A stretch of DNA of 64,000 nt from Neofusicoccum parvum (taxonomy: Eukaryota > Ascomycota > Dothideomycetes > Botryosphaeriales > Botryosphaeriaceae). The position numbers and the translations under genes are program-made. Each line of letters begins with the position of its first letter. The first letter of the stretch is position 1. A model generated the notes under the pieces. That model saw nothing but the letters and a program-made list of their open reading frames with translations. It was not told the origin of the DNA and ran no database searches. Location: the NCBI GenBank assembly GCA_020912385.1, contig CP087214.1, positions 62,001 to 126,000 on the forward strand, in the 5' to 3' direction. Shown in pieces: positions 55,257-64,000 of the stretch.

Positions 55257-56940
55257 CTAACGAAGCCTCCGGAAAGTATCATAGTCATGTTCAAGTGCCG
55301 CGTGACTTATGAAGTGCTGACGGTGGCTGAGTACGACTCCTTTTACCTGATGGTGAGGATGCGGATAGGGTACTGGCTCTTTCGGCTTAAAGATCTTGAG
55401 GTGCCCCTCGACGTGGTTCCTCGTCTTGTAGACCGTGGCGTAGTGGTATAGTCGCACCTCTGATGGTTGCTCCCAATTTCTAAAGCAGAACAAGCACTGC
55501 GTCCTCTTACAAGCCGCCGGAATTTGAGCATCGACGCTCGCCTTGTCCATGCTCTCCTAATTGTAACTCCGTCTGGTTTGCTTGGGGGGTTCTCGGCGTC
55601 GGCATAATGCGATAAGCGCATCAATTGTCTGCATTCGATACGTTATACGCGCTTGATCGGTCAGGTCGGCCTGCCTGCCGTAGAGTAGCTCTGCCACGAC
55701 CTTCCTTTCTGCTAACGTATGCTCAACACGCCCTGGCTCCCAGGCGCAATTATCTACGAAAGACGGATCGAGCTGCCTCTGGATCTCCCTCGTATCAATC
55801 GTCTCAAAGAAGTGCTGGCGAGCTTCTTTCTGGGCCGCCTTGCGAAGCTTTGTCTTAGAACATCGCAGGGCATCATCTGCGTTTTTGTAGAGTTGATACA
55901 TGTCGGTTCGCTCAGCCTCGGCCTGCTTCAACGTACTAGACTCTCTTTGGACCTCCCTCGACAGATGATCACGCAACTATTGTAGCCTTACGATTTCCGG
56001 GTTCGTATTGAGCGCGTGGAGCTGATCTGGGGATGACTCAGTCGGTGCACGGGGATCGACGTAGCGGCTCATATGGCCGGCAGCCTTGAAAAGAGCAGTC
56101 GATGAAGGACGGCCAAGAAACACTGCCTGCACGTCGCACTGAACCCGTTGGTTGATGTACGCTTGATATATGCCAGCATCTCTATGGCCCATTACCTGTT
56201 GGAGCTGAGCTTGAGTCGCGACAGCTAAGGACATCAACATTGAAAAACGCGTTTTACGTACCGTCAACCGCTTCACCTGCGCCTCTTCGGATAACGTAGG
56301 CTCCTAGGATCTGCATGAAGTCTGCCGCAAGCCCGAGCCGCTAAAGGAAATGTAAGTACGTATGGTAGCGGAGGGCCTTGGACGCTGAAGTCTGCACTTC
56401 CGATGGCGTGTTCTCTGCTTGGCGAAAAATCGGCAGCTCCAGCTTCTCTTTCTTCCACTTGAGCTCAACGCTACGGCGAGGCAGTTAAACACGGGTCCTG
56501 AATATCTCTGCTGAAGACTTGAACTGGTACTCAAACGCGTCGTCGAGAATCGCCAGGGCTATCATAAGGGCAACTGGGTCAAAGATAAGATCCTCGACTT
56601 CAGTAAGGATGTATGGCTTACTAGGATAGTATTAGTGATATCCTATATAGAGCCGTGTAATAAACTTACGGATTAGGTCTTCTCTTCCAGCCTTTCGTAT
56701 ACTTAAGCGACACCTCCATGACGAGAATATCCCGGCTTACGCCTGGGCTTGGTAGAAGAAAGAGCGTAATGTCTTCGTAACAAAGCGTCCGTACATCCTC
56801 GTCATTGCTGTCATCGTCTTCGGAATCGTCCTTCTCCCATCAAATGTAGTGTTCTCTCTGCTTCCGCTTGTCCGCTGCGCTACAAACTGATGGAAATTGA
56901 GATCAGCTGTAACCTGATCTGCAATACTCATGTATCAGGT
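55257..56940 (-). pseudogene. DUF3435 (Starship-captain-type) tyrosine recombinase pseudogene
   Basis: The minus strand gives, in order: an N-terminal ADLNFHQFV piece (56931-56737); the DUF3435 core with LILTEVEDLIFDPVALMIALA-like and DDAFEYQ sequence (about 56640-56520); and YVIRRGAGEAVD (about 56300-56262), the conserved Arg region. Then a frameshift or very short 37-nt intron (56261-56225), QVMGHRDAGIYQAY (about 56195-56155; His and Tyr of the recombinase active site), VFLGRPSS and GHMSRYVDPRAP. The C-terminal region has TIDTREIQRQL and a zinc finger (CLFCFRNWEQP...HYATVYKTRNHVEGHL, 55490-55380). In-frame TAGs stand at 55977-55979 and 55557-55559, with others upstream. DUF3435 proteins include the captains that move Starship elements; many relatives are also relics, so captain status is not proven. 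Confidence 0.72.
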
Positions 56941-57118
56941 TTCATACACAAGTTCGACCATCATGTCGTGTCTATTTAGCTGCAGATAGTCTCCAGTTAC
57001 TCAAGAATTCAGTCCTTCATTCACTCATTATGATTGATTCACCCATTTCATTTCATCACAAACTAGCGCCCCTAGCCGTGTAGCAGTGTATGCAGAGAGA
57101 AGAAGAAGAAGGAATACA
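56941..57118. other. Spacer between DUF3435 relic and LINE-3c
   Basis: No gene. Contains several ATTCA/TTCAT repeats near 57010-57055. Confidence 0.4.
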
Positions 57119-57738
57119 AGTTACAATCATTCTTATAAACGGGTGGATGGTCTTGAGGCGCTCAACGTTGATATCTCTGGCCATTAGTATTATCCGCTGC
57201 AGCGGGGACACGAACCTCTTGTTGGCTGGGTTAATCGTACGCTTCAGCTTCCAGAACGGGTGTTTCTGCGGTAGTGTGTGGCAGCTAGCCCAAAAACGAA
57301 GTAGTTGTTGGTCGAGGCGGATCTTAATAGGTAGGATCGCTGCCTCGGCTTCGAGGATAGGCAGCGCCACCGTCCTAAATGCTCCGGTGATTGCTCTGCC
57401 CGCAATTCTCTGCACTGTCTCGAGCGATTTTAGTAGTGAGGCAGTTATGGCCGGCGCCCATACTGGAGCCGCATAATCCATCGCCGGGGCTACTGTAGCG
57501 GAGAAAAGCTGGCGCATGCTGCTCGGCCGGAGGCCCTGTAGTCGCTTCAGCGCTAGGGCTGCCTAAACACCCCTCTTTGCGATCCTCCCGGCGTGGGCCT
57601 TGAACCGGAGTTCCTGGTCGAAGACAACACCTAGAATCTTTACTTCTATCTTTGGGTGCACCTCTCTTCCCTTAACTACTATCGGCTGGTTAGACTGCCT
57701 CTACTCGTTCCGCGTAAAGTAGATAAGCATTGTCTTTC
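57119..57738 (-). mobile_element. LINE-3 copy c, internal fragment
   Basis: Matches 30215-30690 of copy a on the same strand with fewer mutations. The frame MRQLFSATVAPAMDYAAPVW through PILEAEAAILPIKIRL is open for 153 codons (57517-57056, the last codons beyond the LINE). It is cut at 57738 by the following LTR, and neither LINE end is present. Confidence 0.8.
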
Positions 57739-57979
57739 TGTCGGATTTGATGGTGAAGAGTTGTGAGGTCAGAAAGAGAGTAGATTCTGCCTGTCTCTTG
57801 AGGGACAGGTGAGTAGGTCTGTTTATATACATGAATAAGAGCATAGCATAACCGAGGGAGTGTAGATATCCGAGGAAGTGTTGATCCGAGGAAGTTGGGC
57901 ATGATTGATGCCTTCCATGTTTCCGTGAGAAGATTCGAGAAATGAGTGATACCTGAGGTAGTAAGGAAATAGTCTGACA
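57739..57979 (+). mobile_element. Solo LTR (241 bp), homologous to 36267-36505
   Basis: It starts TGTCGGATTTG and ends AGTCTGACA. Flanks CTTTC and GATGT do not form a target duplication. The left flank is LINE-3c and the right flank is the NACHT gene, so it marks a breakpoint as well as an insertion. Confidence 0.8.
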
Positions 57980-57990
57980 GATGTGTAGTA

Positions 57991-60146
57991 ATGTTCATAG
58001 TTGAGCATAATTTGCAGCAGGCCCACTCATTTTTGAAGAGTGCAGCTATGCAACGGCAGGATGAGAAAATCAACAAGTGGTTATCTCCTCCAGATCCGTC
58101 GACGAACTACAACAAGGCCCTGGAGCAACGACACCCGGGCTCAGGCCAATGGTTTCTTCACAGCCCAGCGTATTCAGAATGGAAGAATGAGAAAAACTCC
58201 TTTCTGTGGCTCCATGGTATTCCGGGATGTGGAAAGACAATCCTCAGCTCCACCATCATTGAGGACCTACAGAAAAACGCAGCCTGCTCCCCGCTCTATT
58301 CTTACTTTGATTTCAATGACATCAGCAAGCAGAGTCTTGAAAAGGCAGTTCGGTCACTCATTATTCAGCTGTACGGCAAGAGGGAGGATGTCCAAACCCC
58401 CGTGATAGACCTCTACAAATTTCTCGACGATGGAGCGCGACAGCCAAGCATCGACCAAATACGAAAAACCTTTCAAGGTATGGTTCAACAAGCTGGAGAG
58501 GTTTGGATCATTCTCGATGCGCTTGACGAGTGCGAAACGCGCTTAACCGAGGGCCTGCTATCGTGGATAGAAAGCATCCGAAGCTCTCAACAGACGAATG
58601 TTCACATTCTCGCTACGAGCCGGCCGGAACAAGACATCCAATCGACTATCAAGAAGTGGGCCCGCGAGCAAGACATCATCCAAATTCAGAGTAATTTGGT
58701 TGCGGAAGACATACGTGCATATGTCCACACAAAGGTCAGGAACTACGACGGCCTGAGCAGGTGGCAGTCACGACCGGATGTTCAGGAGGAGATTGAATCT
58801 ACTCTGACCCAGAAGGCTCATGGAATGTAAGATGCTCCTAGATATATTTTAGTAACAATTTACTGAAGCGATGTAGGTTCCGCTGGGTTTCATGCCAACT
58901 CGACGTTCTTGAGAAATGCCTCGATTCCTCAGACCTATTAGCAGCACTTGTTTCTCTACCAGAAACATTGGATGAGACGTATGCCCGGATCCTTGAGAGC
59001 ATACCAAAAAATTATAAGTACAAAGCAACGCGACTTCTGCAATTTTTGACTTTCTCAGAGTGGCCTCTAGGAATCGATGAAGCTATCGATGCGGTTGCAG
59101 TGAAGACCGGAAACAAACCGAACTTCAATCCTAATAATAGGATGCCAGTCCCGGAGGAGATCCTGAGATGTTGCTCGAGTTTGGTGACTCTCGTAATCCT
59201 AGAGGACCAGCGAAGTAGGGAGACCAGAAAAGAAATCCAACTTGCACATTTCTCCGTCAAGGAATACCTTGTATCAGATCGGCTACAAAGGGACGTCGCC
59301 AAGGACCTAGAGAAACCCGCCGTTGGAGCCTTAATCTCAAGATGTTTTGAGGAACCAGTTGCAAGGGCTGTCATTGCAGAAGTCTGCCTTGTATACTTGT
59401 CAGGGTTGAAACCAGACCTCCCGGCAAAGGGGATCAAGCAGAAGTTCTTTCTGGCACAGTATGCCGCAAGGTATTGGGCAGATCATGCCATCGTAGCCGA
59501 GAGCAACAGCGAAACGGTTCGTACGCTTGCAAGGGGGCTTTTCTTGGATGAAAGCTCCTATACAGCCTGGTGTAGCCTATACGATCCTGACCAACAGTGG
59601 GGTGACGAGCCCGATAAAGACAGAAAGTTGGCACCTGCTTTGTATTACGCATCGCTATTGGGTTTGATAAGCCCAGTCAAGGCGCTGCTCAACAATGGCG
59701 CCGACGTCAACGCCCAGGGCGGAAGGTACGGCAACGCTCTCCAGGCTGCTTCATCCAGAGGACACGAGAAGGTGGTTCAGATACTGCTCGACAAGGGCGC
59801 CGACGTCAACGCCCAGGGCGGAGAGTACGGCAACGCTCTCTACGCTGCTTCATCCGGAGGATACGAGAAGGTGGTTCAGACACTGCTCGATGAGAGCGCC
59901 GACGTTAACACCCAGGGCGGATACTACGGCAACGCTCTCCAGGCTGCTTCAGAAGGAGGACACATCGAGAATATTGAAGAAGCCCTAAAGCGTCGGGATT
60001 CCCGAGAGTTGAAGAGGCTTTTGAAGCGCAACTTTGAATCAGTGACGGAAAGTAAATACGTCTGGCTTCGGGAACTAGATGCTGTGGGGTATAGCCGTGA
60101 GGACATGGCTACGTTGCTCCTTGAGGATGCGATTGATGCACCATAG
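57991..60146 (+). CDS. NACHT-ankyrin STAND (NLR-like) protein, N-terminal domain missing
   Basis: A signal-transduction NTPase of fungal non-self recognition. Exons 57991-58826 and 58877-60146 (intron 50 nt, GTAAGA...TGTAG) give 701 aa. Walker A is GIPGCGKT (76-83) within WLHGIPGCGKTILSSTI; Walker B is WIILDALDEC (172-181). ATSRPEQDI and the winged-helix region (SLPETLDETYARIL, LLQFLTFSEWPL) follow, then ankyrin repeats from about residue 533. Three of these are a 99-bp tandem array (59697-59963) with few differences. The frame ends at TAG 60144-60146 but stays open beyond it. The usual N-terminal effector domain (HeLo-, PNP- or lipase-like) is absent: the ATG is only 11 bp after a solo LTR, so the 5' end was probably lost there. 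The start codon is therefore doubtful. Confidence 0.75.
59697..59963 (+). repeat. 99-bp tandem array coding near-identical ankyrin repeats
   Basis: Units at 59697-59795, 59796-59894 and 59895-59963 (partial) share most bases (for example GCCGACGTCAACGCCCAGG). The code is GADVNAQGG.YGNAL.AAS per unit. Confidence 0.85.
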
Positions 60147-62387
60147 ATCGTTTTTGAGCCCCACGACTTCGCCAAGGCTGAGCCGATCATCCCCTTCCAT
60201 TACTCCGGCTGTCCACATCAGCAAGACGATTTATTTGCCAGGCGAACTAAAAATTCAACTTGGACCTGCGAGCTAGACGCTGTGAACGCTGTTGAAGAAT
60301 TGTGTGGATTAGGAGGTATCCTTCCCATTTCTGAGGACCGTAACGACTGGAATGGACAAGTCTCCTTTCAAGGAGACGAGAATTCCGTTGCCCTGCTGAC
60401 CTACTAAATGTCTTCAGGGGACACGATTAAAGACGGAAAACATCTCGTTCTTCGCATATTGAAAGCATCGGAGGGCTTTTGCGCTGCTGCGCAGCGTTTG
60501 CAGGAATCTGGAACCTGTTGTGACTCCTTCACCATTGTCAGAAAAAACTACGCTGTCTCAGACCAATGGACACTTAAGCTTGTTCGAGTCAGGTTTGAGA
60601 TAGCACTTCATTTCTGCAATGAATTGCGCAAGCTCAAGACACAGCGGGAGCTTACGGGGGACAACATGCAAGCGAGTTCAATTGCTGCTGTAGAAATCAT
60701 TCAACTGCTCGGCACTTCTCTGACCACATCAACCAGGCCTCAGCCCGGGGACAGTACTACATTGTTATACTCGCCCTCCAACTCTAGAGCTCAGCACGCG
60801 CTTCGGATAAAAGAACGGCAGAATCAGGATCTTGACTTGGATCAGGCCCTTCAAGCCTGTGCTCTGGCAGCTCAACTCCTGTGTGTCGGTCTTATTTCAT
60901 TCCTCCAGGCCCACGTGGGATACCTTGAACCTTTCTTTATGAACGCGAAACTGTGCGAGATTTTTCTGTTGGGGATCCGCAAACTACCACTGGAGGATGA
61001 TCAACCTCAACTGCCCCTTATTCGTGTGGAAACCGCCGGGCTCACATGCCTATCGGGAATGACGCGAGGGCCATTGCTTGCATTCAGCAAAATGGACCAG
61101 TTAGGCGGTGCAAAACTCTGTGAATACGAATCAAGCCACGATTTGGCTTGCACAGTTGTTGAGCTGCTTGAAACATGGCGCCCTAGTCGTTGCATCCCAT
61201 CCGCGGAAGATGCAAGCAAAATCGAAGCGATAGAAGTTGGCGCAGGCTTCGTCTACACAGTCGATGCTCAGAGAGGCAAGTTCCATTGGGAATTTAAAAG
61301 CAGGATTGAGGGGCTGCCACTGCCATCGTTTGACCGTAATGACCGGATGGTGATAGGAGCATTGGTCACTGTCAACCCGAGCTGCACTATGACCGAAAAA
61401 GATGTTCAAGATGCCCGCTCCCATAATTTAGTACCTTTGAACACTTATCAGACATCTTGGGCGGCGAGTGAGCGTCAATTCGGCGTACAAGGCGGGTACA
61501 GCAACTTTATGGCGGTTTTCAACCAGACATACGTCAAGCAGGAGGGAAGAACCATTAAGGATGCACAAGTGGATCTTCAAAAGGAAATGTATTTGTTGCA
61601 ATTCCTTGAGTGCAGTTGGGGACTTCAGGTGAGCTATTGCACCGGCATAGCTCGAAGGGTGCCGTTGAGATATCTCGTGGCCGACCTGCTCTCTGTTTTC
61701 GCCAAGGCCGATGGGATAGAGAAAGAACTTGAGGAATGGAATGGCCAGCACAGCATTATGTCTTCATTTTTAGACGCACCCGACCTTCGAAAGTGGATGT
61801 GCACCATGCGCGAAACTGCCGAAACAGTCCACCAGAGTCTCCTCAAGTACGTAAGGGAAATCTTGAACACGCTGAGATGGACTGGTCTCAACAGGAGAAG
61901 CAAACATCTTCGGGTGGCGTGGCCGCACGAAGAAGACCTCGGACGCGGTTTCGAAATCCCTTGTGAGGACCAGAGCTACTGGGCCCGAATACTCGCTGAT
62001 TCACATCAGTGTGCGACCTATGCATACATCACAACCAAGTGCCTTGAGTCTGAGGGAGTCACTTGCAAAGGCGCCGACAGAAGGTGGTCAGGAACCTCGG
62101 TCATGCTGGAAACTGCCGTAAGCTGCTACAGGATACGAGAGCTTGATGAGTGGACCTTGGAGCATGGTAAATCCTACCATATCGAGACAATGGGTTCATT
62201 GATCTTGCTTAAAGCATATAAAGACAGCCAAAAGGCAAATCTGACTGCGTCGAAGAGCGCCATACCACGGATGTTTCAAAGACGGCTTCTTCTCAAGCCC
62301 GGGTGGAGAGAGCTCGCTCAAATTCGTGAGAAGCAAAGACCTGGAGACCACGCTGAGCAAGTTTTAGTATCCGCGGAAGAACTTTGA
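60147..62387 (+). CDS. Conserved-looking downstream domain, in frame with the NACHT gene
   Basis: After TAG 60144-60146 the same frame continues without a break to TAA at 60405-60407, then from ATG 60408 for 659 codons to 62387. The part before the TAA (IVFEPHDFAKAEPI) looks like the direct continuation of the ankyrin protein's ELDAVGYSREDMATLLLED region, so the stop at 60144 is probably a CAG-to-TAG change (inference). I do not recognise the 659-aa part: a mixed alpha/beta, Cys-containing globular sequence (SWGLQVSYCTGIARRVPL; MLETAVSCYRIREL) with no signal peptide or membrane segment. Either one gene of about 1450 aa was broken twice, or a second gene starts at 60408. Evidence for one gene is the shared frame and the lack of a promoter gap. 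Confidence 0.6.
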
Positions 62388-62439
62388 TCGTTTTTTCTTT
62401 TTGTAACTCGACATCGTTATGTGTATTGATTTTCAATTA
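62388..62439. other. 3' flank of the downstream ORF
   Basis: T-rich, consistent with a 3' untranslated region, ending at the LINE-3d target duplication. Confidence 0.4.
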
Positions 62440-62451
62440 CCTTGGGTTGCT
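62440..62451. repeat. LINE-3d target-site duplication, left copy
   Basis: CCTTGGGTTGCT, repeated exactly at 62743-62754. Confidence 0.85.
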
Positions 62452-62742
62452 GATGATGATGATTCATACACCCGTCGGCCTCAGTAGACCATAGGGACAA
62501 GTAACGCTAATCGACGCTAATCCACACTGGGGTCCCGGTTCATTCAAAGCCCAGCACACTGAATGCAAAGAAACCATTCCTCCCTCCTGTTCAACAATTT
62601 GAAAATAGACAGCCAAAAGCACTAGCAGATAACACTAAACGAAACGCAAGGACAAAACGAAGAAAATGTAAAAGTAGAGCTATCCTCCCTGCACCCCTCA
62701 TCCCATCCCCTTCGAGACTACTTCCCGAGTGCTGTCAGTCCC
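62452..62742 (-). mobile_element. LINE-3 copy d: 5'-truncated 291-bp insertion
   Basis: The 3' terminus of LINE-3 (TTCATACACCCGTCGG on the plus strand, after a TGA-trinucleotide tail at 62451-62463) and about 280 bp of its 3' UTR, matching 28866-29080 and 41401-41680. It is bounded by a 12-bp target duplication and shows little RIP. This defines the LINE-3 3' end and shows it inserts by target-primed reverse transcription. Confidence 0.88.
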
Positions 62743-62754
62743 TCCTTGGGTTGC
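62743..62754. repeat. LINE-3d target-site duplication, right copy
   Basis: CCTTGGGTTGCT, identical to 62440-62451. Confidence 0.85.
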
Positions 62755-62815
62755 TTCTTCGGTAGTGGATTTCTGTAAACGTTGCAGGATATTCTTCAGG
62801 GCTCGGTAGATAGCT

Positions 62816-62987
62816 GTCGAACGGTGCGAGAAAGAATACACCGCTGGTTTTCTTATTATTGCTACTGAGGTCTGCTGTATACGTGCAACGATCGGATTCA
62901 CGGAAATACGCGGCAAAAAGTAAAGAAAGAACGCGTGTACAAGCAAAAGCAAACAAAACACGTGATTACGGGCCAATGTGGTTGACA
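62816..62987 (-). repeat. Leader repeat: 96-bp unit plus E-box/CCAAT motif, without a LINE body
   Basis: 62816-62911 equals the unit at 41241. 62918-62964 matches the leader of LINE-3b (AAAGAAAGAACGCGTGTA). 62957-62987 is the ACACGTGATTACGGGCC(A)ATGTGGTTGAC motif. Together they look like a complete leader of about 172 bp, with no ORF1 or ORF2 attached. Confidence 0.65.
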
Positions 62988-63360
62988 AAAAGCTTAGAAT
63001 TATCTCGTCCAGCCTCGGTGAACACTCGTGGCGAGAGCCGTGATCCAGCACCTCCTGAAGCCAATGTTGAGGTCGAGACAGATGCTCCCGATGTCACGGA
63101 TTGGACCCGTGTAATGCCTTGGATGGTTTCTGCGGCAAGCAGCCAGTGGATGGGACGAGAAGGTTCGAGAAAGTGTTCCTAAATCTGGAAAGTGGTCAGT
63201 GCGCAGAGTGTATTTTATTCACGCCATTCTCACCTTTCATCTGTTTCTTTCCTCTCCAGCTTAGTCTCCTTGTAGGTAGTAATGCCACTGTATTCCCGCG
63301 AGCACACCGGCTGCAAGCCCTCACATATAGGACAAGGTTAAAGCCGTAAGGGGGGAGGTT
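62988..63360 (+). other. Unassigned region with a 107-codon frame
   Basis: A frame that includes leader sequence reads ELSRPASVNTRGESRDPAPP and VETDAPDVTDWTRVMPWMV before a stop at 63182. It looks protein-like but I cannot assign it; it may be a gene fragment cut by the repeat at 62987. Confidence 0.3.
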
Positions 63361-64000
63361 TAGCTCGTATTCTTACATGTTCTACTACTCGATCCCGTCT
63401 ATGCTGCGTAGCGCGACATGTAGGACTTTTCTATGCATAGCGCTATTCCATGCCGCTTTGGAGTAAGCCACACCACTATAGTGATTCGAAGTCTGTATAA
63501 TTTCGTTAATTTCCAGAAACTCTTGCATTACACGGTCACGCGAACGGTTGTCTAGCTGGGCTTTACTATAGTTCTGTTCGTAGAACTCGTCCTGAAGGTA
63601 GCGAGGCAGCGCCTCAACATATACCCTGGCGGACTGTGGTACTACACCATCGTACTGCTACGTCTCACGAAGACGGGCGCACAATTCATCGATATCGCTA
63701 CCCACATCGATATCGCTACCCAGCTCGTCATCTTCTGCATCATACATGCTCTTGTAGTTGAAGGCGTTGTTGTACATCAGGTCGGTGAGGCCTTTCACAG
63801 GGCTTGTGGAGCGCTTATTGGGCGAACGACCGGTGCTCACAGAGGATGATATGCGTGTGGGCGATGGTAGCTGTTGGGTAGCGGCGTAGAGTGCCTGCGT
63901 ATTGGGCGGATTAAAACGCTCCAGCGAGAAACCCGGTGGAAGGCGGGTTTCAACATCGTCGAGGGTTTTTGTGGGCGAGATTGGGAGAGTGCGCGGCGGC
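63361..64000 (-). pseudogene. PD-(D/E)XK-nuclease-like fungal protein, relic, continues beyond the window
   Basis: On the minus strand from the right edge the frame reads PPRTLPISPTKTLDDVETRL, PGFSLERFNPPNTQALYAAT, SSSVSTGRSPNKRSTSPVKGL and an acidic stretch (about 63730-63670) before a TAG at 63658-63660. The frame continues as LPRYLQDEFYEQNYSKAQL and SGVAYSKAAWNSAMHRKVLH to further stops near 63390. The Ser/Pro-rich N-terminus followed by an AWN-x-x-(V/M)H-x-x-(V/L)L motif is what I remember of fungal PD-(D/E)XK nuclease-like proteins. The catalytic part would lie downstream and is missing, so identity is tentative. The 5' end is outside the window. Confidence 0.5.

Noticed and set aside
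62524..62540. tRNA-like B box (GGTTCATTCAA) in the LINE-3 3' end, suggesting a SINE
   Set aside because: No matching A box at convincing spacing and no cloverleaf; the sequence is explained as LINE-3 3' UTR.

Overview
This window is nuclear DNA of a filamentous ascomycete (Pezizomycotina; a Sordariomycete is my best guess). The evidence is short GT-AG introns of about 46-69 nt with CTAAT-type branch sites, a fungal complex I subunit, a C2H2 plus Zn2Cys6 transcription factor, NACHT/NB-ARC (STAND) proteins with ankyrin or TPR repeats, a DUF3435 recombinase relic, and repeats mutated almost only by C:G to T:A transitions, as in repeat-induced point mutation (RIP). More than half of the window is transposon-derived.

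Layout. 0-5.7 kb: a small spliced gene of unknown function (158-521, minus), then an intact gene joining an enterotoxin-A/pertussis-like ADP-ribosyltransferase domain to a four-bladed hemopexin domain (2520-4001, plus). 5.7-12.4 kb: a solo LTR with a CTAGG target duplication and a heavily mutated LINE (LINE-1, minus). 12.47-18.32 kb: a nearly intact Tad-like LINE (LINE-2) with a 13-bp target duplication, an open ORF1 and an ORF2 with one nonsense codon. 19-21 kb: a cytochrome P450 pseudogene. 20.9-28.9 kb: a RIP-mutated Ty3/gypsy chromovirus with two 487-bp LTRs and, between chromodomain and 3' LTR, an antisense zinc-cluster/coiled-coil frame. 28.9-34.05 kb: a LINE-3 copy.

34.2-39 kb is a gene island: a five-exon transcription factor (34230-36225) with a solo LTR 41 bp upstream of its start codon, and the three-exon nuclear gene for the complex I PSST/NDUFS7 subunit (37467-38264). 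39.2-47.1 kb: a LINE-4 copy and a second LINE-3 copy. 47.1-50.5 kb: a divergent pair, an aldehyde dehydrogenase (minus) and a short-chain dehydrogenase (plus), sharing a 723-bp intergenic region with three 19-bp direct repeats. 50.8-53.2 kb: a solo LTR and a LINE-4 copy whose 5' half is destroyed while its RNase H half is open.

53.3-64 kb resembles a decayed non-self-recognition and mobile-cargo region: an ankyrin ORF, an NB-ARC/TPR pseudogene, a DUF3435 (Starship-captain-type tyrosine recombinase) pseudogene with its C-terminal zinc finger, a NACHT-ankyrin gene whose frame continues past two stops into a 659-codon conserved-looking ORF, a small 5'-truncated LINE-3 insertion with a 12-bp target duplication, and a PD-(D/E)XK-nuclease-like relic running off the end.

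All assignments come from reading motifs by eye. Gene models for the spliced genes were built from splice signals and checked for an uninterrupted total length divisible by three.
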